Origin: Poecilobothrus nobilitatus | Lineage: Eukaryota > Arthropoda > Insecta > Diptera > Dolichopodidae | Assembly: GCA_947095535.1 (NCBI GenBank) | Contig: OX352773.1 | Coordinates: 73,240,591-73,304,590, forward strand | Direction: 5' to 3' | DNA length: 64,000 nucleotides | Shown here: positions 10,422-22,820 of the stretch, piece after piece | Layout of the letters: each line of letters begins with the position of its first letter | Numbering within the stretch: position 1 is the first letter of the stretch | Position numbers and translations under genes: made by a program | The notes under the pieces: model-generated | What the model was told of the DNA's origin: nothing | Database searches by the model: none | What the model saw: only the letters and a program-made list of their open reading frames with translations

Positions 10422-10611
10422 TTTTTTTTATTGCATTTCTCTGCCACATAAATGTGGTCAGGAAATTACACAGTCTTTTCTGTTCAGGCGTGGCTGTAAA
10501 TGTCGTAAGGGGGAATAACTCTTACGACGTGTGTGGAATTCGAACCTACAGTCCCGCGGTGTTTACAGCGTATGTTATACGATCTTATCCACTAGTCCAC
10601 TGAGGCCTCTC
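10422..10611 (-). mobile_element. SINE-A copy 1 (tRNA-derived SINE)
   Basis: Read from 10611 down: box A-like GTGGACTAGTGGATAAGA, box B GGTTCGAATTCC, a stem-loop TCGTAAG...CTTACGA, then GCCACGCCTGAAC, TTTATGTGGCAGAGAAATGC and poly-A. The head is tRNA-like and the tail A-rich, so RNA polymerase III transcription and LINE-aided insertion are expected. TTTCTTAAATTT at 10409-10420 and again at 10612-10623 is the target-site duplication. It is the best full-length copy in the window. Confidence 0.85.
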
Positions 10612-10624
10612 TTTCTTAAATTTT

Positions 10625-11990
10625 ATTTAAAATGAAATTAAAAATGGTATATGGGTATATGGCCTTTTTCTACAAATTTGACAAATCCTAAATTTGTTAT
10701 AGAATAATTTTTAATTTTGTTCAAATTTCTGAAAAAGGTTTAAGGGATGTCAAACAATATAGTCAGTCAATTTTGGGTACTTCGTTCAAATATGGGGGAC
10801 ATACAATATAGATTTTGGGAAAGAGGAGAGGAGATTTCAAGATATGCAAGATTTTGTAATAAAATATTCTAAATGATTTACTTTAATCAATATAATAAGT
10901 TATTCAAGAGTAGTAACTAAAGATGGACAATCTCGAATTCAATGGAAAAAACATAAACTAAATATATTATGTATAATATTTCAAAATCAATTTTCTTGTT
11001 CAACTCATTAAGTCCTTAATTAATATGTTTTTTAAGGAAAACCTTTTTTTTTAACTCTACTTTAATCAGATTTTAGATACTATTAAATTCCTTCTCCATT
11101 TTTCTTTATTAAATTTTTTCAAAGTTTTACTGGTCAAGTATCTAACGATCTGTAAATTTTTAATTGAAAGATGTTTTTTTTTTATTTTGTTTTTATTCAA
11201 TTTCTTTCAATTCTTTACAAGACGTATTATCTATGAAATATTTTGACATTAAAAAATAATGTTACATCTTAAAGAAAAAAAAAAAAATGCAAAAATAAAT
11301 TATTCGATTCGATACAGTATTTTGTTTTTAATTAAGGTTCCATCTATTTCCTTTTTTTTTCCTTAAAAAAAAAATTTTTTTTTTAATTTTAATATTTTTT
11401 TTTTCTTTTATTTAATGTTTTATTCCTTGAAATTTAATTAAAATTGATTATCTGCAATAAATTAACTTGTCTAAATAGATAAGAATACAAATAAACCGTT
11501 AAAGAAAACAGTGAGAAAAAAAAATAAGGGTATATAAAAAAAAAAATTTTGTGATTTTTTTTTTTATGCAAATTCACGGGGGTGTTTTTTTCAATGAATG
11601 ATTTTAAAAATTAAAAAATAAAAAAAGAAAAGATATAAAATTGTCCAACCCTTTTTTTTTTCTTCAAATTTTTCATTTGTTTTGGATGCTTTTTTTTTTG
11701 TTTTTTTTTTTTTATTTATTTATTCAGAATACTTTTGTTACAATTTGAATTTTTATTTCATCACAAAACTCTTTATAAATTTTATTTTTTTTTTTCCCAA
11801 ATTTGAATTTTTTTTCTTTTCGCCTCGTTGTTGAATAATAAAATAAAAAAAATTGCAGTATTTTTTTGTTTTTTTTTTACTTTTACTACTAGATTCTTCT
11901 GATGTCTAATTAAAAATAAATCGTACAATTACACACGCCACCCACTCCTTCAAATATAGGAACAAGAAAAAAAAAATTCCAATTTTCTTT
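10625..11990. other. AT-rich non-coding DNA
   Basis: No supported gene. Homopolymer runs dominate 11170-11880. Confidence 0.55.
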
Positions 11991-11997
11991 ACTCTGC

Positions 11998-12333
11998 TTA
12001 TTTTCTTTTCTTTTTAATATTTTTTTGGTACAAAAAAAATGAAATATCGTTTTGAGTTGCAAAAATTGTAGTGGTTTGGAAGATAACTTGAACTAACTGA
12101 TGATGAACTGATGATGAACTCGACTGATGAACTAAAAATGTTAACCAAATGATTGTATTAGTATATCGGCAGACGACAGTTCTGTAAAATATTTGGAGCG
12201 TTTTTATTGGCAGTATAAAGTGATCGAAAAATTTATTGTGCAAAATTGAGCTGCCCTTGGTTGCTAAAAGGGCTAAAGTGAGGGTTGAGAGTATTATTAA
12301 ACATCGCTGGAGGAGATTAGTATTATTAAACAT
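11998..12333 (-). CDS. Doubtful 111-codon ORF
   Basis: The frame opens MFNNTNLLQRCLIILSTLT with a hydrophobic, signal-peptide-like start, and its base composition is less extreme than the surroundings. It then runs into serine/histidine codons made by a short tandem repeat (GATGAACT, 12100-12131) and ends in lysines from an A-rich tract. No family is recognised. CATCAGTT, an initiator-like element, occurs twice in the region on the minus strand, so it could instead be promoter and 5' UTR of a minus-strand transcript. Chance is the simplest explanation. Confidence 0.15.
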   Translation of the reverse strand: MFNNTNLLQRCLIILSTLTLALLATKGSSILHNKFFDHFILPIKTLQIFYRTVVCRYTNTIIWLTFLVHQSSSSSVHHQLVQVIFQTTTIFATQNDISFFLYQKNIKKKRK

Positions 12334-12994
12334 ATAAAAGTTTTAATAAATGGAAAGTTAAATAAATAATTAATTTTACTTTAGTAAAGCGATTTTTCAA
12401 TTTTTTTTTGATTTTCGTCAACTTCTATGTTTAACTTTTTGCTATCTTATATTATACTTTTACAGTTATTATACCGACTATGGTTTTCCTATACCATTTA
12501 TCTATATAGTATCCCTATATTATTATTATCTATATATATCCCTATAGAGAGTTGTGGTGTTAAATTCTAGCTTAATATTTTTCTTCATTGTTTCATAGCG
12601 TCTTTTGAACCCACTGAACCATTAATAAATGAAACTTACATTTTTGACTCAGCGACTCATCCAATTATTTATATATTTGAAAATCATTGTTATTTACCAT
12701 ATATAATTTACAACTATATTTTTGAAATTTTTTATTTTTTTTTTGGTGCATCTCTGGAATTTTAACGGACATTTTCATATTAGTTCTAGCTCCTATTTGT
12801 ATACATAATATGTATTTTGTAAATAATTTTTTGATCAATACAAGTTTCTTTTATATACCTTTATTTTAATTTCATTTATTTTTATTCTCAGAACCAATAA
12901 ATACCAAATTTTTCTGAAAAGGAAGCTCCACGTTACTCATAAAGTTTCTTCTAACAATTTATCCTAAAAAGGAACATAGGCTACAAACCATTGT
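12334..12994. other. AT-rich non-coding DNA
   Basis: Nothing beyond background was seen. Confidence 0.5.
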
Positions 12995-13009
12995 CAAAAA
13001 CGTTAATTT

Positions 13010-13203
13010 TTTTTTTTATATCATTTCTCTGCTACATAAATCTGGACAGCAAATTACACAGCCTTTCCTGTTCAGGCGTGGCAGTAAATGTCGTAAAGGG
13101 GAATAACTCTTATGACGTGTGTGTGTCGGATTCGAACCTATACTCCCTCGGTATTAACATCGTATTTTATACGCCCTTTCTGCTTACTAGGCCACGAGGT
13201 CCC
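13010..13203 (-). mobile_element. SINE-A copy 2
   Basis: Same order as copy 1 on the minus strand: GAGGGAGTATAGGTTCGAATCC (box B, with flanks), GTCGTAAG...stem, CCACGCCTGAACAGGAAAGG, ATTTATGTAGCAGAGAAATG and A tail. The flanks CAAAAACGTTAATTT (12995-13009) and CAAAAATATTGATTT (13204-13218) match at 12 of 15 positions, a decayed target duplication, so this copy is older than copy 1. Confidence 0.8.
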
Positions 13204-13218
13204 CAAAAATATTGATTT

Positions 13219-14189
13219 CATTAAGTAAAATATTTTCTAATGAATTTTAAAATCAATGTATACAATTTTCACTACAATTACCAAAAAACGACAAAACCCT
13301 TACATTAATTTCTTCTTTGTTTTCTTACATTTCATCTTATATTCATTTTATTTGTTCGTCCTTTCTCACTCACTCACACCACTTAGTCAAAAATCGTCTC
13401 TTCTCAAGTTTATTATACAATAAATAATTCCTCACAAAAAAAAAAACAAAAATACTCTTTTATCTCAACAGATTCGTCATTTGAATTCTCACAGCTGTGG
13501 AACGTAACACAAAAAAAAAAAAAATGTATGCAAATAGCGTGAGGATAGCGGGTAGTAGCAAAAAAAGAAAAAAAATTGATGAGATTTTTTTTTTGTTATT
13601 GAAAAAAAAAGGATTCAGTAAATAAATCACCTTTTCATTGAATTTGAAGTCAAATATTTGTATGTATCTTACATTTTTACAAACAAACATTAGTACATAT
13701 ATATTATATATATTTATATGTATATTATGTATTTGTTTAGAATTTATATACATATATACATACCTATTTTTAATACTTTTTGAAGAAAAAAAGAAAAACA
13801 AAAATATTAATTTTAGTCCTTTCTTTGCTCCTAGACAAATTGTTTATGCCTGCAGTCATAATCCTGTCAAAGTTTTTAATTTTTATGAATTTACTTGGGT
13901 TTCTGTACATTAATTTTTATTTTTAAGTAAAATTAATCAGCGTTTATCAAATAAAATCTACATAATAATGTATACATATATAGATAATTATTCTTATGTA
14001 TTGCACAATTAATATTTCTCAAATGAATATTAAATTATTATCGGATTATAATATATCATATGTTTTTTTTAATTATTTATTTCCGTTGATTATAAAAATA
14101 TTTTACTGTTTTTATTAATTTATTATTATATTTTAGATTATTATTAAAAAACTTGATTTATAGGAGTTACATTATACATATATTTAACT
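13219..14189. other. AT-rich non-coding DNA
   Basis: No supported gene. 13690-13770 is a TATATA/ACATAT patch; overlapping frames on both strands there are low-complexity. Confidence 0.55.
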
Positions 14190-14343
14190 GCACCTGCTCC
14201 TGTTCTGTAAAGCAAAAGGCAAAAATATCTTGGTAGTTTTTTTTTCAAAAATTTAGGTGAACATGAATCGGAAAAATTGCAAAGCTTCAAATGATATCAT
14301 CGTGGCATATATCTAGGGAAACTTAACATCAAATCTGGAATAG
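14190..14343 (+). pseudogene. LINE 3' fragment (same family as 48419-49310)
   Basis: This matches the region following the RNase H domain of the larger copy at about 49030-49200. Shared phrases in order are CACCTGCTCCTGTTCTGTAA / TACCTGTTCTTGTATAGTCT, AAGCAAAAGGC, ATATATCTAGGGAAACTTAA / TATAAATCTAGGAAAACTTA, and GAATAGGT. Loss of everything upstream is what 5'-truncated LINE insertion produces. No open frame remains. Confidence 0.55.
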
Positions 14344-16139
14344 GTATATATAAGCGCTTATCTTAAAAATAAAATAATATCATATTTTTTAAGATACGCT
14401 ACCGAACTCGGCTCTAATAGTTACTAAGGCGTTAACTCAGAATTTTCTCTTTTACTAGTTATAACTTTCATTTGTAATTTGTTATAGTTATATATGAAAA
14501 AGCTCATTTAGTTAGTATAATTTTTATGAGTCTTAAAGTTGAATAATATCTACATAAATTATGTATCATTTTAGGGATATCATTCTGTTTTTGCTGTAAA
14601 ATATTTAGATAAGTTTTTGCTGAGTTATACCATATTTGACTCCCATATACCAGTATTTTACATTAGAATATACTTTCTTGACATACATATATTGAAATGT
14701 TTTGATTTCTATATGTTTATAATTGTAAGGATATATAGATAAAAGCTATGATAAGTTTTCGATTATGTTTCTAACCCTTTAAAGAAGACGAAATAGATAT
14801 GGAAAGTATATACATTTTTTTTTGTTAAATCCTTCCGTTCATCCTTCTACCCCCTTTATAACTCAAAAAATAGTGCAGCTAGACCTCTGAAATTTTTATA
14901 ATTTTTTATAATTTTTTATCATTTTTAATATTTCATTGTTATTTTTGAAAAGAAATAAGTTGGACTGGCAGGTTTAGGGGGCTGTTACACCACTTCTTTT
15001 ATTATATGAGCATAACTAAATGACGATATTTATATAAGCTAGTTATATTTAAAATTTTGTCAAAAGAAGTTAGCTTTTTATTCCAACAACATCTGTAAAA
15101 TTTGGCTGTTGAAAAATCTCTTTTGTTAATTAGATATTTCAAATTTTTTCAAAAATGATTAAATTTTATTGAACATATACTTAAGATGGAAATATTCTTT
15201 TCTCTATTTAAATCTATAAATATATGCATATTAAAAGAGATTATTTTATTTTTTATACTAACTTTGCAACATATACTATAAATTTTCACATCATTATATT
15301 TGGCTTCGTTTGAGACAATCAATTCTGAATAAAATGCATTATCTTCAAATTTTCTGTAATACAAATTTTTTGTCTTGTTACAAGGAACACTGGAAAGTCC
15401 CCTTTGCGTTCCATCGTAGTGTTTAGCAATTATTTTCCGTATTGGTCTAGAAAATCTTGTATAATTCTCAGAAATTTATTTGCAAATTTTGCAGTTCATT
15501 TGTTATTAACTCGTTTAAGAATCATCTATTTTTATTTATACTAATGTACTACTAATGTACTAATGTAGAATCTATAATGTAAAACTGATGTAATTTTACA
15601 CATATAACTTCCAAAGTTACATTATTTTTATATTTCTTTAATTAAAAAAACTTCAGAATGACAAAATTTTCTATACCAAATGCTATTCCAACATATTTTA
15701 TTTAATTTTTATATTAATTAGGTACTTCTTCTTTTTAAAAATCTATTTGCTAATACTCTTATCTAAATTAAAATTTTCTGAATAACAATTTTTATTATCA
15801 TAATAAAACAGATATTAAATTTTCAAATACTTACTATTATTTAAATTAATTTGCTTTCAACAACATTTATTAAACCAAACTAACAACTTAATAAATATTA
15901 CCTGAATAGGTAATTTATGACCTTGATTTGATATTCCTTATAGATCAATAAATACTGAAATTTATAAAGTTTAATTTAAATAAAGCAAAAATAAATTAGG
16001 GACACTTGTAATTTAAAATCTAAATTTAGAACAGCTAAAAACACTAATTGGTTTTATAGTAGATATTAATTTTGTTTTGAAATCGCACGGTAACTTTTAA
16101 GATTTTCAAATTAATGTTTTTATTTTATAATTTTATATA
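14344..16139. other. AT-rich non-coding DNA
   Basis: No gene. The stretch 15385-15455 (GGAAAGTCCCCTTTGCGTTC) weakly resembles 28615-28665, possibly scraps of one unidentified repeat. Confidence 0.5.
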
Positions 16140-16144
16140 GTACT

Positions 16145-16290
16145 AGGTAATATCCGGCGCGCAGCCCTAACTTGACGGCCAGTTAGAGCAACAGAAACAC
16201 TCCCCATGCCCAAAAACCTTTATATATATATATACAAATTTTCATGATGATCGGCTGAGCAGTTTAGAAGTCTATAAATCACAAAAAAAA
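16145..16290 (+). mobile_element. Probable LINE 3' UTR remnant
   Basis: A GC-richer island (CCGGCGCGCAGCCC, then GACGGCCAG) followed by ACAAATTTTCATGATGATCG and GCTGAGCAGTTTAGAAG. 'AAATTTTCAT..GATCGG..GAGCAGTTT' is a phrase I associate with the 3' UTR of RTE-type LINEs and related SINEs in insects. No coding sequence is left. ACTACCCGACGTTG at 16642-16655 resembles another part of such 3' UTRs. Confidence 0.35.
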
Positions 16291-16798
16291 AAACGGAAAA
16301 ACATTCTTTTATATATATATACATATAAATAACCAAATATGGCAAAGGTAAGTAAAATCAACCGCTTAATAAAAAAAATTATTAAAGAAACGAAAGCTAA
16401 ATCTAATATGAATAATAAGTGACTTAATGAGAGACCCTATATGGGCTCTTTAAACTAATAAAAAATTAATATAGAGCTCTTATATTTCAAAATTTTTTAT
16501 TAAAAAAATTATATATATAACAAAGGTAACAATTCTCTGTTAGAAAATACTGTTAAAACTCATGTTATGACTACTGTCAAATACTTTAACTTGCATCGAA
16601 AATTTTCACATGGTACCTACATACTAAATATAGACTAGCACAACTACCCGACGTTGTATTCAAATACTTATTTATTTTTTTTATATGAAAAACAAAAAAT
16701 TATACCAGATCACATAAAAAATTGTTCAAGATTTCGTGTTACATTATCCATATATAAACGCTAAAGCCAAATTATTTCTTATTTAATTAAAAAATTAA

Positions 16799-16854
16799 AA
16801 ATTTTGACCACTGAAATCTTAAAATATGAAATAAATTTTGACCACTGAAATCTT
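16799..16854. repeat. Short tandem duplication
   Basis: ATTTTGACCACTGAAATCTT occurs at 16801-16820 and again at 16835-16854, 34 bp apart. Confidence 0.8.
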
Positions 16855-19288
16855 GAAAAAAAATATCATAGGTACTACATTCAAGATTAATTTAATTTCG
16901 ATCAAAGTCGAGTGTAGTTACCTGAAGACTTAGTTGTAATAATTTGAAACTTCGCAAAAGTGCTTGCTTTAATACATGGCTAACATGGCCAATTTTAATT
17001 TGCAATCTTCTAGTTCTATTAGTTTTTAAGATATATAGTTTGCATTGAAAAATAGTTATGCCAAGGCTTTTTGCTAATAACATGAAACTTCACTGGAAGC
17101 TGGTCTGAGTTTCAAAAGATATGCTTACAAAATTTATTGACTACTGGATATACGGTTTAGCAGCATGGTTATACGGTAACAAAAAGAAACATGTTCTTTA
17201 ATAAAAGATTGTACAGCGTTGTTGTTAAATATTATTTGATTCATTTTATTCAGAACATTTATAACATTAGGTACTTACTTTTTGATTTGCATTCGAATAT
17301 TTTATAAAAATTTAATTTTCAAAAATTAATGAACCCATAACATTTTTAAGTACAATATTATAAAATATAATAAATACTGTAAATAAAATAATAATAAAAA
17401 AAAAAAAAAAATACTGATTAAAATATTATAAAAATTGAAACATCCTAAAACTGTTGTTGTTAATAAAATCGACCTGTTAAAACACTAATTCTGACAAGTA
17501 AGTATGTATGTATATACAAAATAAAATAAAAAAAGAATTTTACATTCAAAGTGTGTAAGTCCATTAAATTAACCATCACTTATATTAATTTTTTATTGAA
17601 AAACACCGCAGAAAAAAAAAAAAACAAAAACATGTGTTTTTATATTTTTATTTATTTCAATTAAAAACAATAAATTGATTTTTAAATACCCCCATTTTTC
17701 TAATTGAAATTCATAACATGTTTATGATTTTACTATATGTTCGATTACGATGAGTTGTTATTTTTTATTTTATTATTTTTATTTTTTTTTTTAATCATTA
17801 ATTTTCAACTTTATTTAAGAATTTTTAATTTTATGTGTAGTAAACAGAAAAAAAAAAGAATCCAAACTTAGAACATAAATGTATGTTCTAAATATGTATA
17901 TAAATATGTATATGTATACCTATTATGTATATTTAAAGTTTTCCGAACAACCATACATAATGATTTCAATATTTATTGAAATTCAAAAAGCCGCGCTGCA
18001 AATCAATTAACAAAATTTTGCAGTCATAATAAGTCATACAGGCAAATTACCTTTTAATCCAAATCGATACCATATTATATGTATTATAGTGGGCATAGAA
18101 ATGGTATGGGTACAAATATCAACCATATTAAATTTAAAAAAAAAAAAACAAACTTAAAATTTTTAAAAAGGTACATTATTTGAATACATAAAAAATCTTA
18201 TAACTTAATTTTATAATTTCTTTTCACTGTTTTTGACCCGTTGTATATAAAATATTTCTTTAATTCTATTCTCGATTTAAGTATCTGTATTTTATGTCAT
18301 TTGCATAATAAATTATTTTTGTTTTTTATTAAATTGAGGCAATAAGTCAATTCGCAAAAATTATTATAAAATTCAATCAATGGTTATATTATATACATAT
18401 ATAAATATGTAGTAAGCATGTATGTATATTTTAAAAATGTTATTTTGAAATATATGCGGCATTTTAGAAAGAAATTAAATTTTTAAATGTAAATTTATAT
18501 ATACCTATAATTTTTTTTTGACAACTTTAAAATTATTTTCTCCAAAAAAAACATTCTTTTTCTCCTTCATTCTGAACTTTCGGATGATTAAGGTTTACCT
18601 TTATCATTTAATTTTTTACCTAATCATCTAATTTCATTTATTTCATTGTTCTCAACATTTTGTTAGCTCTCATTAAACTTTACTTCATAATGTTGTTGAT
18701 GGATTTTAATTTTCTTTCAAGTCATAAGTAAGTAGTCATTTTTATATGGTTGTTTCATATTCTGTTCCATATCTGGCCTACTACTTGACTTTTACATCTG
18801 TATTAAATTGTTTTTACTGCTCTTATATTTTTTTCCCCCATTTTCACTTCTATAATGAGCATTTAGTATTTATTTTTAACTATAGTTTTCACAGTTTCTC
18901 GAATTATTAGTTTTACTAAGCTGTAAGTTACTCGGCTATATAACTATTGTACAAGACTATGTAAAACAGTCAGAAACAGAAACTACAGAAATTTTTTTTT
19001 AATTGTGCGACATCTGTTATCTTATACAAGAACTATTTTATTTTATTATTTCTATATATTACGTTATGATATCAATTTTTTTATTTAATTATATTACTAA
19101 TTACCTATTATATGAAAAATCTATATTATTTTTTATTAATCTTTATGACTGAGTCGGAGTTTAAATCCTAAAAATTTCTTTAGCTCTTAGACGACATGGC
19201 TAGATACTTTTCTGATATATAGGCAACATTCAACATTCTGCAGCTTCTATTTTTTTGTATAATAGAAACATTTAAACATTTTTATATT
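16855..19288. other. AT-rich non-coding DNA
   Basis: No supported gene in 2.4 kb. Poly-A/T runs and TATATGTATA patches. A weak tRNA-like stretch on the minus strand at 19150-19205 (GGATTTAAACTCC as a box B) may be an old SINE head. Confidence 0.5.
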
Positions 19289-19300
19289 AAATCTAAGTAT

Positions 19301-19436
19301 CCAAGGCAGTGTGGGTTCGAATCCCACACACGCCATAAGAGTTATTCCCCCTTACGACACTTACAGCAACGCCTGAAAAGGAAAGGATGTGTAATTTCGT
19401 GTTCAGATTTATGTGGCAGTGAAATACAACAAAAAA
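19301..19436 (+). mobile_element. SINE-A copy 3, 5'-truncated
   Basis: The only plus-strand copy. It begins inside the tRNA-like head just before GTGTGGGTTCGAATCCCACA (box B) and lacks box A. The body is otherwise typical (GAGTTATTCCCCCTTACGAC, ATTTATGTGGCAGTGAAAT, A tail). AAATCTAAGTAT flanks both sides (19289-19300 and 19437-19448), so the truncation happened at insertion, as with incomplete reverse transcription, and not by later deletion. Confidence 0.85.
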
Positions 19437-19829
19437 AAATCTAAGTATGCGTTATTATTTGTAAATCACTTCGATTTTCTGTAATTAGGAAAATAAAATA
19501 TGTCATTACTCATTAGTAATATATACATATATTAGCTATATGTTGATTTAAACGTTTATTATAAAATGTATATATACATTTATCGAAATTCTATACTATT
19601 ATTATAATAACGAAATTTAGTGAAAAGAAGTCTAGAAACGGCAAGCCGTATCGTTTACAATACCTTTTACACAAATTTTTCTAATATGTTTCTAATATTG
19701 ACTATTGTATTTAGTCCGTGTTATTGTTTTCGTATAAAATATCTTCAAATACATATATTTACCAAAATATTTAATTAAATTTTTCTTTTATTTTAAAAAT
19801 ACCATATACGATGTATGGGGGTTTGAGAA

Positions 19830-20721
19830 ATGGTTTGGATTAGCGTCCGCGTCCGATGAAATTTTTTATAATGGTACTTGTCACCAACATTTCATAGAAG
19901 ACCACTTTGACCGACAACGTTATATTTCAACAAATAAAGATTTAAAAATAAATGGGGCTGCCGCCCCCCAAACCCCCGCTAAACAATTTTTTGAAACCCT
20001 AATTTTGAATCCAACTCTAAAATGGCTCTTAATTCAGAATCTCACGTATACATATGTATAAATATTCTGGAAAAAGCTGTAATCCTGATTTTCCTGATTT
20101 TGAATCCAACTCTAAAATCCATGCTAATTGCATATTTTTTTAATTATTTCAACAAAAAGGTAAAATAAATGTATGAGAAATTAAGTATGGAAATGTATTT
20201 TTTATTGAAATTGTTGTTTCAATTTCGCATTTGATTCCTCTGGTAGGACTCTTTGTCAAGTCTTACCATACACTGTTGAAAAAACGTTGAAAAAAGCTTT
20301 TTGACGGTGTAGTAATAAATATAGGGTGTCTTTGAAAATTTTACATTCATAGTGATTTTTTTGAAAGTTTTAATTTTTTTTTTTTATCAAAATTTGACTT
20401 CAAACTGCAATATCTCAAAAATGGTAACACCGATTAAGACGAAACAAGATGTATATTAAAGATAGTATTATGCTCTATAATTATGTAGAAAATGGTTCTT
20501 GTATACTATCGTAGACGAAAAATATAACTCTTAAAGTAAAATTGTAGTATTTTATATTTTTAGTAGTATAAGTAGTATAATAGGAAAATTTTTAAATAAT
20601 CAATTTGACCTTCAAATGACCTTGTCGGTTAAAGTGGTCTTCTATGAAATGTTAGTGACGTTACCAACTGCCGCTATAATAAACTTCATTACAATCGGAC
20701 GCGGACTTTAATACAAACCAT
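19830..20721. mobile_element. Non-autonomous DNA element with long TIRs
   Basis: About 100 bp at each end are inverted copies. ATGGTTTGGATT, GCGTCCGCGTCCGAT and CATTTCATAGAAGACCACTT at the left answer AATACAAACCAT, ATCGGACGCGGACTTT and AAGTGGTCTTCTATGAAATG at the right, in mirrored order. The interior has no transposase frame; it holds a direct repeat TTTTGAATCCAACTCTAAAA (about 20002 and 20098). The exact ends and target duplication are uncertain, and the element may extend some 15 bp further each way. Confidence 0.7.
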
Positions 20722-21300
20722 ACCCGGAGTTTCGGTTATCAAAGGTTTGCTTAGCGGCTGAAAATTATATTCTTTTTTTAAGTAAATTTAGAAATTTTAA
20801 AAATTTTATTGTAAATTATACATTATATGTTCTTTTTCTATATTCAAAGAAATACAAAAGAATATCACAACTTCTAAAATTTAATTTTTTTTCTTCGCTT
20901 CGGACTGAACAGTGTTTCATTTTATATTTTATTCATTATATTACATTGTTTAACAATCACAAAGTAAATTCAATGTTTTAAATAAAGAAAATCAAAGATT
21001 TTAATATATACACTTATATAATATTATGTACATATATGACCAAAAAATAGCAATAAAACATATTTTTAGAATTAATCAAAAAAAAAAAAACAAAAAAAAA
21101 GGATATTGTATATTTTAAACTTACCAATCATCACTGTAATAAATTACAAAACCAAAAAAAAAAAAAAATACAATAATAATAAATAAATGATACAAACTCT
21201 TTTTTTTTTATTTTAGTTTTTTTTTATTTTTATTCTTCTAAAACTGCCGAAATTTTTTTTGTTTTTTTTTTTTTTTTTTTGAGAAACGGAAAGAAATTTA
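20722..21300. other. AT-rich non-coding DNA
   Basis: No gene or matched repeat; long A and T runs at 21080-21290. Confidence 0.5.
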
Positions 21301-21306
21301 ACTCAC

Positions 21307-21470
21307 CTTAAATCACATCACGACATGACAGTATAAACGAGAACAAATTTGTCAAAGAACCAAAAAATTAAAGTTGACATTCAAAGTCAACATTGTGAAG
21401 AAATTCAGATTAAATCTAAATTGAATTTATTCCCCTGCTCTATCTTCTCGCTCTCCTACTGTATTCGATA
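21307..21470 (-). other. Candidate non-coding exon with strong splice donor
   Basis: On the minus strand this stretch is of mixed composition (GTAGGAGAGCGAGAAGATAG near its start) and ends TTAAG|GTGAGT at 21307/21306, a near-ideal donor. All three frames have stops, so if it is an exon it is 5' UTR. It lies 1.5 kb downstream of the candidate signal-peptide exon on the same strand and might be an alternative first exon. The upstream limit is a guess. It could be chance. Confidence 0.25.
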
Positions 21471-22800
21471 CTAACAAAATTTGGAATTTTTATTAACTTC
21501 CAGTTTCATTAATTTTTTTTTTTCTTTTATTGTTTTCTTTGTTTTTTTTTTTTGTTTTTTTAATACACTTTTTTATACTAATTTGCCAAAAAAAAAAAAC
21601 CTTAAATATTTATAATCTTAAAATCTAAACAAAATGAACCCCCCAAAAAATTAAAAGAGAAAAAGAAAAACAAAAGCAAAAAGCAAAAAGTTTTTATTAA
21701 AGTTTCATTGGATTTTAGTTTTTTATTTAGTATGACTGAACATCTAGATTAATTGCCCACTTGTATGAATATGGCGTATTGTGTATATGGGTAAGTTTTG
21801 TTTTTTTTATCGTTTTTCAAATTCTTCGAACCTGAAACCTATAAAAATAATTCAAAAATGTTTTTTTTTTGTTTTTATTTTTTTATTCTTAGATTTAAAA
21901 TATAATTTAAAATTTGTTTTTTTTTTTTTTTAGTTTTGTGTAATTACTATCAAATCTCATCTGAATTCAAATTTTCTACATTTTCCTTTCTTTACTGATA
22001 ATACTGGTTTTTCCTTCTCTTAGTTTTAAAATGTAGTCCAGTGTGAATTTTAGTCTCTATTACAGTTCGTTCATAATATGTAATTTTAATTTCTAAAAAC
22101 TTTTTGGAACTCGTTAAGTTTAGGATTTTTAATTGGTGTCTCTCTTTCTCTCTAATTTCTATCGCTTATCAAAGTGCTATATTTTTTTTATACTGCCTTT
22201 GCTATATTTTACCAAAAAACGCTCTTAGCTATTTGTAACTTTAATTTTTAGTTTACTTTAAAAATCACCCGTTTCCTTCGTAAACACTGTGATTTATTAA
22301 TCTTACAAATTTTTCTATTAACTCTTTAAGTTTATTATTTATCAAAAGTTTTTTCAAAATTTGTTTAGGCTTCGTAATGTTGATAACTTCTCGTTTAAAA
22401 TTTTCGATTAGTCTTATACTTATATATGAAATTTTATGAAAATCATCTGCGAAGTATAAGACGCATCGAAAAAAATTTTCTTTTTTTAACGTATAACAAC
22501 TTGTTATTTTCATTATTTATCGTACTCCTATATATGAACAATCTTAATTTTTTTATAGAACCTAGCAATTTTCTAAAGTTCAAACATTTAACAAAAAAAT
22601 CTTATTCGATTAAAAGTCCTACATTTTTGAAGTCATATAATTTATAACTGGTCGATTAAGAACTCTAAATATATATAAAATACATATATATATTTTCTTT
22701 TTAAATAATAATCTCCAGCGCCTCTTGTCTGCAGCAGAATTCACATATTGTGACGAAAGAAACAATAAATTTAAATTTTTTTTTTTAATAAAATCTACTC
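21471..22800. other. AT-rich non-coding DNA
   Basis: No supported gene. Overlapping frames on both strands at 22265-22647 are lysine/isoleucine/leucine-rich and I do not recognise them. Confidence 0.5.
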
Positions 22801-22820
22801 TCCTAAATCTTTATACTTAC

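Noticed and set aside
10319..10603. 94-codon plus-strand ORF
   Set aside because: Crosses the SINE-A copy antisense to the element.
12991..13215. 74-codon plus-strand ORF
   Set aside because: Also an antisense reading of SINE-A; shares peptide text with the 10319 frame because of the repeat.
13460..13913. Overlapping ORFs of 113 and 91 codons on opposite strands
   Set aside because: Built from TATATA and poly-T/poly-A runs; no domain content.
15385..15455. Possible repeat shared with 28615-28665 (GAAAGTCCC..TTTGC)
   Set aside because: Similarity too short and patchy to define a family by eye.
19150..19205. tRNA gene on the minus strand
   Set aside because: Only a box B-like patch; arms do not pair.
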